Of a DNA stretch of 24,282 nucleotides, positions 14,179-21,700 are shown piece after piece. How positions within the stretch are numbered: position 1 is the stretch's first letter; each line of letters starts with the position of its first letter. A program made the position numbers and the translations under genes. Below the pieces are notes generated by a model. It made no database searches, was not told the origin of the DNA, and worked only from the letters and a program-made list of their open reading frames with translations. The DNA comes from an uncultured Chloroflexota bacterium (GTDB lineage: Bacteria > Chloroflexota > Dehalococcoidia > Lucifugimonadales > CAJWER01): NCBI GenBank assembly GCA_913030785.1, contig CAJWER010000011.1, positions 1 through 24,282 on the forward strand, written 5' to 3'.

Positions 14179-15759
14179 ATGGGTTATTCCTTACCTGGCG
14201 CAGAGGAGAGGCCGTTCGGTGCCGGTCGCCGTGCAGGCCCGCGAGATTTCGATACTGGCGAAGGTCTTGAGGCGATTGCTCAGAAGGTGGGTGAGACTGG
14301 CGATCTCGCTATAAGCCTGTTTGAGCAGGAGATGGAGTCCCGCGTATTGGGTGCTCTGTCTGACGCGACCCGCGCTATGACGGATTTGGATCAATCGGTG
14401 CAATCCGAGCCGGACCATAACAAGCGCATGGGGATGTACCAAGCGGGTTCCCAGAAGATTTCCCAGGAGTTCAGAAAAGGGGTTAAGTACCCAAAGTATC
14501 AGGAGGCGTTTGACGCAAGATTCTTCCAGCAACAGGAAAGCGGGCGAATCGCGGTACTGGACAACGTCCGCAACGCAAAGATCGCTTCCGCCCAGGCCAT
14601 TCTTATGATGTCTGTGGAAACGCAAATGGACGAGGCTAAGAAGAATCCGGACCCGGTACGCAGAGGTCAAATATACGAAGAAGCCCTGATGGATATAGAG
14701 GCCGGCGAGAAGGGTGGCACACTCTCGCCAGTATTAGCCGCACGAATGAAGATTCGGGTGGGCGATGCGGAAGAAACTGAAAGCATTATCTTTGACAGCT
14801 ACGCGCTAGCGGACGAAATATGGGACCAACACCCGGACCATGAGAAGCGTCGAGAGGCAATTCGCGAAGTACCCGCCCACCTGCGAGAGCGTGTAAGCGG
14901 GATCGTGGAGGGACGGTACAACCGAGAGCAAGCCCACGAGAAAGAAGCCAACGACGCGCAGTACATCGACGTTATGAAACGTGCGATGACTGACATGACT
15001 ACGGAAGAGCTGGTTGATGAAGAGCTCCGGGCGAGAGATACCGCGATGCCGTGGACTCCGAATCAGTTCGCCCAACTGCTATCGATGATTCAAGAACGCG
15101 AGAACAAGGGGAAGACGCTTGACGCGCAGGCGACTCAGGCGGTCCTCTATTCGCAGTTGCTCAGGATGGCTATAGACCCTACTAGGCGACAAGAGTTCTT
15201 GAAGATGAACCTCCGCGTCGAGTTCGGTCACATCCTTGACGATGATCTCCTCAAGGCTCTGGAAACCGATCAGAAAAAAGGTGCTTCTAAACTGGACTCT
15301 ACATCGGACGACGCCATCAACGTGGCTCTGTCCATTATGAGGTTGCCTGTAACGAATGCTGACTTCAAGAGCACGAACGCCGAAAACAGGAGTAAGGCGC
15401 TGCTATTCCGCGAGCGCACAGAGGCTGCATTAAATCAGGCCGCGAGCGAGAACCAGGCACCGCTGCCCCCCTCGAGAGTTCACGAAATCGTCAATGGTAT
15501 GCAGGACGTTATGACGCTCGAGGAGAAAGATTACTGGCCTGACACCACCGAGCGGCTGTGGGAGATCACAGAGGAACAGTTCCAAGAGATCGTGAATGTA
15601 CCGGAGGACGCGGCCTATACGATCCGAAGGGCCGAAGGTCTGGGCGAAGCGAATGACATCGGTACGCTCAAAAAGATCCGAGACATATACGTTCGGATTC
15701 TGCGCGCACGGCAGCAGGGCAGGGATGCACCCTTCGGTGTGGAACGGCTAGGCTGGTGA
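14179..15759 (+). CDS. Internal virion protein C (gp15-like ejection protein)
   Basis: 526 residues, almost entirely charged helix with no recognised enzymatic motif; T7 gp15 is about 750. Helical blocks such as MESRVLGALSDATRAMTDLDQSV, YQEAFDARFFQQQESGRIAVLDNV and PVRRGQIYEEALMDIEAGEKGG are of the kind seen in gp15-type proteins, which form the periplasmic tube during DNA ejection. The ATG directly follows the previous stop, and the stop overlaps the GTG of the giant gene (GTGA), so the gp14-15-16 set should be translated in a coupled manner. The assignment rests on position, size and helical character. Confidence 0.7.
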   Translation: MGYSLPGAEERPFGAGRRAGPRDFDTGEGLEAIAQKVGETGDLAISLFEQEMESRVLGALSDATRAMTDLDQSVQSEPDHNKRMGMYQAGSQKISQEFRKGVKYPKYQEAFDARFFQQQESGRIAVLDNVRNAKIASAQAILMMSVETQMDEAKKNPDPVRRGQIYEEALMDIEAGEKGGTLSPVLAARMKIRVGDAEETESIIFDSYALADEIWDQHPDHEKRREAIREVPAHLRERVSGIVEGRYNREQAHEKEANDAQYIDVMKRAMTDMTTEELVDEELRARDTAMPWTPNQFAQLLSMIQERENKGKTLDAQATQAVLYSQLLRMAIDPTRRQEFLKMNLRVEFGHILDDDLLKALETDQKKGASKLDSTSDDAINVALSIMRLPVTNADFKSTNAENRSKALLFRERTEAALNQAASENQAPLPPSRVHEIVNGMQDVMTLEEKDYWPDTTERLWEITEEQFQEIVNVPEDAAYTIRRAEGLGEANDIGTLKKIRDIYVRILRARQQGRDAPFGVERLGW

Positions 15760-18700
15760 GTTCGCTGCTCCCCACCGAGGACGAGATACGCCGAGCTGCC
15801 GATGAGGTACGGCGGAACCGGCACGAGTCCCGCGTGGCCGAGGTGCGTAACATCGCCACCGCCCGCTCCAGGGAAGAAGCGCCAGACCGAGCCGAGGCGC
15901 TGAAGATCGAGAAGACCAGGGGTATCCCCTTCGACACGGCGGAGCGGAACCTTCCGGAGCTCAGGGCCTCTGAGACGGCGCAAGCCCTTGCCGCACAGGC
16001 GGAGAGGAGTTCCTCCACAGCGGATCTTCTCAGTTCCCCTGCCGGGCCCCTGCTCGCCGCTCAGCCGGGCCAAGTGGCGTTGATCCAAGACGCTGGCAGG
16101 GGTTTGACGCAATTCTGGGATGCCCCGCCGCCTGAGACAGCGGAACGGGGATTCCTGTCGGACTACTACCGGCGCGGAAATGAGATGGTGGATGGCGGAT
16201 CGCTGGCTTTCAACGTAGGTATCCTGGGACGAACTGGTTCTCCACAGGACATGATAAAGCTCGATCAGCATCTTTGGGAGCCGTTCGTCCCCGAGCAGGT
16301 CGAGGGCCTGTGGCTGCTTGATGATCTTGCGGGGGAGGTCATCACCCAGTTACCGATTATGCGATCCATCACAACCTTCACGGTTGCCGGTGCGGGGATT
16401 GGTGCGGGAGTAGGGTTACTAGGGGGGCCAGGAGGTGTCGTGGCCGGCCTGAAAACGGGGCGCGCAGTCGGTACTTTTACTGGTAGTTTGGTGGTGGAGG
16501 GCGGCAACTTATGGATGGAACTGACGCGCCGGGCTAGAGAGATCGAAGAGCGCACGGGTGAGGTGATCGACCCAGACGCGATACGCGGTGCGTCTCTTGT
16601 TGGAGGGGCTGGGATTGCGGGTCTTGAGGTTATAGGAATAGGTAGACTCGCCCGATATGTGCCTGGGTATGGCCGACTCAAGGCGAAGTTTACGGGTGAA
16701 GCGATTGAGATACTACTGACCAACCCAGGAATGCGTGCCCGTCTCAGTCGCCTCGGTAGGCGTGTGGCCGGATCAGCAGGGACCGAAGGAATGGTGGAAG
16801 CCCTGCAAACGGCTCTCCAACAACTCACTGGTGAGAGCCTTGTGGCGTTGTTTACAGACGAGCCCTTTGACTTGTTCAACTGGGACAACGCTACCGAAAT
16901 CGTATGGTCTGCGGCTATCGGAGGTGTTGTGGGCCCTGTCTATACCACCGTTTTGGGCGCGCCCGCCGAGGGGCTAAACGCCGCCCTCGAGAACAACTAC
17001 GCGAAGAAACGCCTCGAGAAACTGGGGCTTGCTGCCGATCAGTCTATGGGCGAGCTCGGACAGCAACTCAGGGAAACCAATCCGGAGCTGTACCGCGAGT
17101 GGCAGGCCCGCCTCATCGAAGAGGCCGGCGGCGACCCCAACCTATATATCAATGCCAAGAAGCTCAACGAGCTGTTTCAATCCGAGGATGTGGATGCCGA
17201 AGCCTTGGCCCAGGCGCTGCCCGAGGTGTTCGAGCAGTTGCCCGAGGCGATGGCAATCGGCGCGAATGTGGTGATACCCCTCGCAGACTATTTGACGCAC
17301 CTGCCCGAGCATCACGAGGCCCTGGGTCAGGACGTTCGCTTCGCTCTCACCGCGCCTTCTGCTGCGGAGGCGGAGGCGTCTGAGTCTGATATAGAGGCTG
17401 CCCTCAACGAGACGATGGAGGAGTTGGCCGAGGTTGACCGGGGTGGCGAGGAGCTCTCCCCTGGCGAAGGGGTCGAACAACAGTTCCTCAAGCAACTCAT
17501 CGAGTCTGGGGCGGCCTCTCCGGAGGTGGCGCGTCCACTCGCTGGGCTGTTGCGTATGTTTGTAGAACGGCTCGAGGGCCGTGGTGTAGGCGAGCAGGCG
17601 TTCGACTTCGGGTTGGATGTGGAAGGCCCTCTAGCGGACGAGCTCCGCCCCACGCTCGAGCAGGCTCTCGAGAAGCTGGATTACGGCGTCTTGCTTGATG
17701 AGATCCGTGGCGGGCTCGAGCCAGAGCTCAAGGGGCTACCGATGTATCCTCTACTGTCGAAGCTCAAGAGTTTTAACGACGGCCAAAAGATGAGAGGTGG
17801 CGTAGACCCCGATAGCGAACTGGCTGGAGAGTTGCGGCACGCGGGTCTGACGCAGGATATGCTGCCCGGCATATTCAGGCGCGGGCCCGGAAGCTACACA
17901 TCGCGGGATTCGTTGCTCGAGGTTTTAGGTGAGCAGGGGACGGAAACCTTTTACGCCCTAATTGCCAGGGGGGTGGACCGTCAGGAGGACCGCCAGGGTG
18001 GAGTAGAGCTGGACGCGCAGCAGATTCTTGACGCTGTGACCGAAGAGCTGCAAGGATTTCCCCTGCGAACGGAAGAGCAACTAGAACAAATACGCGAGCG
18101 CCGGCAGCCGCGAGACGAATTGGCTGCGGTGCTTGACCAGTTGGGGCTGGATCTTGACGAGCTCGGCAACGAGGAAGTGATCTCCACCCTGATGGATCGG
18201 TACGGGACCACGCTCGAGCAGTCGGATGTAATACCCCCGGATATTGAAGACGCTCTACAGCGGGCCGCCCCGGAAGACATCGAGAAAGAAAACAAGAGGC
18301 TGGAGAAGCTGGTAGGTGAGTTCCCTGGCCTCGCCAACATTCTTCCGCTGCTGACCGGGAGCGAGAGAGCGAAGGTCAAAAAGAATGGGCTCGCCCGGAT
18401 GCTCGAGGTGTTCGAGCACTTAGACCCCGAGGAACTCGCTACCGTGGCGTACTCGGGGAAAGCAAAGCGTGGCTGGTATCGCGCTAGCGCGCAGGCCATC
18501 CTTGATGTGTTCGGCCTAGAGGACGCTCCACGCTTTACCGCACTGCTGGCCTCCATGTCTCCCCAGACCTCGGTCGAGAACAACCTCATCAACGCACTCA
18601 ACGTATGGGTGAATTGGGACAAGGCTGGGCGACCAGCGGGCAGTAAAGAGTCTCAGAAGAAGGGCAAGGACAAGTGGGTCAGCCCCGAGATACTGGAAAT

Positions 18701-21700
18701 CATGGGGGCTTCAGTTCAGGGGACGAAGGGCGTCAAGTCGGTACTGGATGCGTGGAGACAGAACTCTATACGGGCCCTGTCTGCGGAGACATCGGCAGAC
18801 ATGGAGCTCGACCTCACCATATCGGGCCCGAAGGTAAATTCCTTCATGCTCAATCTGAACAGCATGGTGAACGAGGTCACCCTTGACGCCTGGATGGCAA
18901 ACTATGGGCTCATGTCCCAGGAGATGCTGGCCGGCACCGGCATGAACGTGGCCGAAACGGAACCCGGCAAGGGCTCCGCCTACCTCGCTTTCAGCGCCGT
19001 GGTCCGGAGGGCTGCCGATGTTCTTACGGAGCGCACGGGCGAACTGTGGACCCCCGCCGAGGTGCAGGAGACGGTTTGGTCATGGGCAAAGGTGCTCTAT
19101 GAGAAGGCATCTACAGCCGGTGAGGACCGTACCGCAAGGGAAATCCTGGCCGCCGCCGACCTTACAGCAGAGGATATCAGCGATACCCCCGATTTTGCTA
19201 CGTTGTTCGCAGGCGGGATCTATCGTAAGATATTAGAAGGAGCACAACTTGGCGAAGGCATCCGAGACACTCAAGAAGGCCGTGGAGTCCCTGTTGCAGA
19301 ACGAGGAGACGAAGGCCCAGTCACGCAAGCGGAAGGTTCAGGAATTGCTCAAGATGCTTTCGAGCGACACCTCGCCTCCGCCGCAGACCGACTCGACGCC
19401 CTCCGGGCCGACCGCGAAAGAGATCGAGCAGCAAATCAAGGACTCGCCCTCTCCGAGGAGAATCTCCGGGGGCTCGGACTTCTAAACGCGCAGGGCTCCC
19501 TCGGCCTACCCGGTGATGGTGCCAAGCCAGTCCCGGTCGAGCAGTTGCACAAGGGCGCTCGCGTGCCCGCGTCCGCGCAGCGGTCCATTTACCGGGCCCT
19601 CGGGTTGGCGGCTACCAAGGGCCAAGACACAAACGAGAGCCTTCGCATATACCCACTCCAAACCGTGTTCGGTGAAACGGTAGAAGAGGTGGAGGCCCAG
19701 CTCGCCCAGTGGCTCGAGAGGGTGGGCTGGAACTACCGAGTCTTCGGTCCCCATGCCGGCGAGAACGGCAAGGCTTTCTATCCGGACTTCAGCGACCCCG
19801 AGACACCGTCCTACGAGAACAGTCGCACGGTCTGGATCTATGACCCCAGCGAGTCCGAAGGCTCGTTCATGGATCACGCCTACACGCTGGCGTGGCGCGT
19901 GACCCACGAGGTGGCCCACGGCATCGCGAACGAGCAGATGACCGAGAAGTACGGGGCCCGAGGCCGGCGTGCCGGGGCGTTGGGCATCATCGCAAAGGGT
20001 CCGCACCGCAAGCCGGAGGCACCGCTCACCCTGGCCGATGGGATGCGTGCGGTCGAGTGGGAGCACGTTACATTCCTCGAGCAGAGAAGGATACTTGAGG
20101 AAGACTTCGGAATAGAAATTACGGACGAAGAGTTTCTGAAGGAGAACTCGGTCAACCTTGCGGGCGCGGTGCAGCGTGTACTCACCGGCCAATTTGGTGA
20201 CCCAGGCGACCTGGGAGTTGGGGCCGTCGCTCTGGATAGCGATGTGCTTTTGGCGACCGCGTTCGACATCTTGAAGGTGGCGAGTTTTCAAATCACGGGA
20301 GACATCGCGCAGACGTTCCCAGAGCAAGAGTCTCCCGTCTTCGGGAAGAAGACCGGAATCGAACTCACAGGTGAATACCGTAAGAGGCGGACAGCTCTCC
20401 TCAAGGCGCAAGCTGCCCCCGCCACTCTCGAGCAGGCCCAGGGTGCGGATCGGGTGGTGCGCGGATCGCTCACCTATGACCCGGAACTGCTCAATATCGT
20501 CATGCGGTTTACCGAGGCCAAGAACCTGAGCACCGGGCTCCATGAGATGGGCCATCTGTTTTTCGTGATGATGCTCCGGGCCGTCGAGCAGGGCACCGCA
20601 GACGAAGGGCTCGTATCTGATATCCAGAAAGCCATGAGTTTTCTGGGGGTCGAATCGCTCGAGGCGATTGGCACCGAGCAGCACGAAACGTGGGCACGAG
20701 CCTGGGAAGCGTATCTGTACGAGGGCAAGGCTCCCAGCGCGGAGCTCCAGTCTCTCTTCCAACGCTTTAGCCAGTGGATGATCCAAGTATACAAGTCGAT
20801 CAGAAAGCTCGATGTAGAGTTGACCCCGGAGATCCGAGAAGTCTTCGACCGGATGCTGGCGACCGAGGAGCAGATAGAAGGCATCCAGGCGCAGGAGAGA
20901 ATGGCCCCAGCGTTCAAAGCTCCGCACACAGGCGTGATGACCCAGGCAGAATTTAAGGCGCTTCAGGACGCTTATGGGCGCGCTCAGGGCCAAGCCAACG
21001 AGCAGGTGATGAAGAAGCTGATGCGGGAGCTGGAACGCGAGCTCTCCGAGCAGTGGAAGTCAGACCGGAAGCGGATGCGGGAGCAGGTCGAGACTGACAT
21101 TAACTCCCAGCCCGTATACCAGCTCCGAAACTACCTACAGTTCAGGACGCTTCTCAACGAGGACGATCCGGAAGGTTTTGTCGCTCTCCGACTGGACCGG
21201 AAAGCCCTCGTATCCAAGTACGGAAGATCGATACTGAAGGTACTGGGGGGTAGCGGGCAGTACTCTATGTGGCAGGCGGAGGGTGGGCTACACCCGGATG
21301 CTCTGGCGCGGATGTTTCGCTTCAGCTCCGGGGATGCTCTGGTGCGGGCCTTGGCGGATAGCCAGAATCGCAAGGTCGCCATCGAGCAGGAAACCGACCG
21401 GCGGATGAAGGAAACCTACGGGGATATCCTGAACGACGGCACGCTGACCGAGATGGCTCAGGACGCGCTCGAGAGTGATGCGAAGGGGAACTACCTGATC
21501 CGAGAGTTGCGGATTCTGTCGCGGGCATCCGGAAAGCCGGACACTCCGCAGGCCGTCGCCAAGCAGATCGCCCGCCGGCAAATCAACGGGAAGCGCGTGC
21601 GGGATCTCCGACCCAACCTTTACCGCGAAGCAGAGGCCAGGGCGGCGCGTGAGATGCTCCAAGCTGTTGAGGATGAGGACTGGGAGGCGGCCCACGCGGC

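Noticed and set aside
15756..16600. N-terminal lytic transglycosylase as in T7 gp16
   Set aside because: No catalytic Glu-Ser motif or the later Gly-Leu-x-Gln signature is visible in the first several hundred residues.
19018..19236. 72-residue frame just upstream of and in frame with the nested gene
   Set aside because: Arg/Pro/Cys-rich shadow of the giant gene, no ribosome site, and it ends at the TAG before the nested gene; so a frameshift fusion into the nested frame from far upstream is not supported.
19506..20993. A 495-codon open frame on the minus strand
   Set aside because: It lies wholly opposite the metallopeptidase part of the giant gene. Its sequence has no recognisable domain and is rich in Arg, Leu and His, as expected of an antisense shadow of GC-biased codons; no ribosome site was seen. 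All other minus-strand frames were treated the same way.
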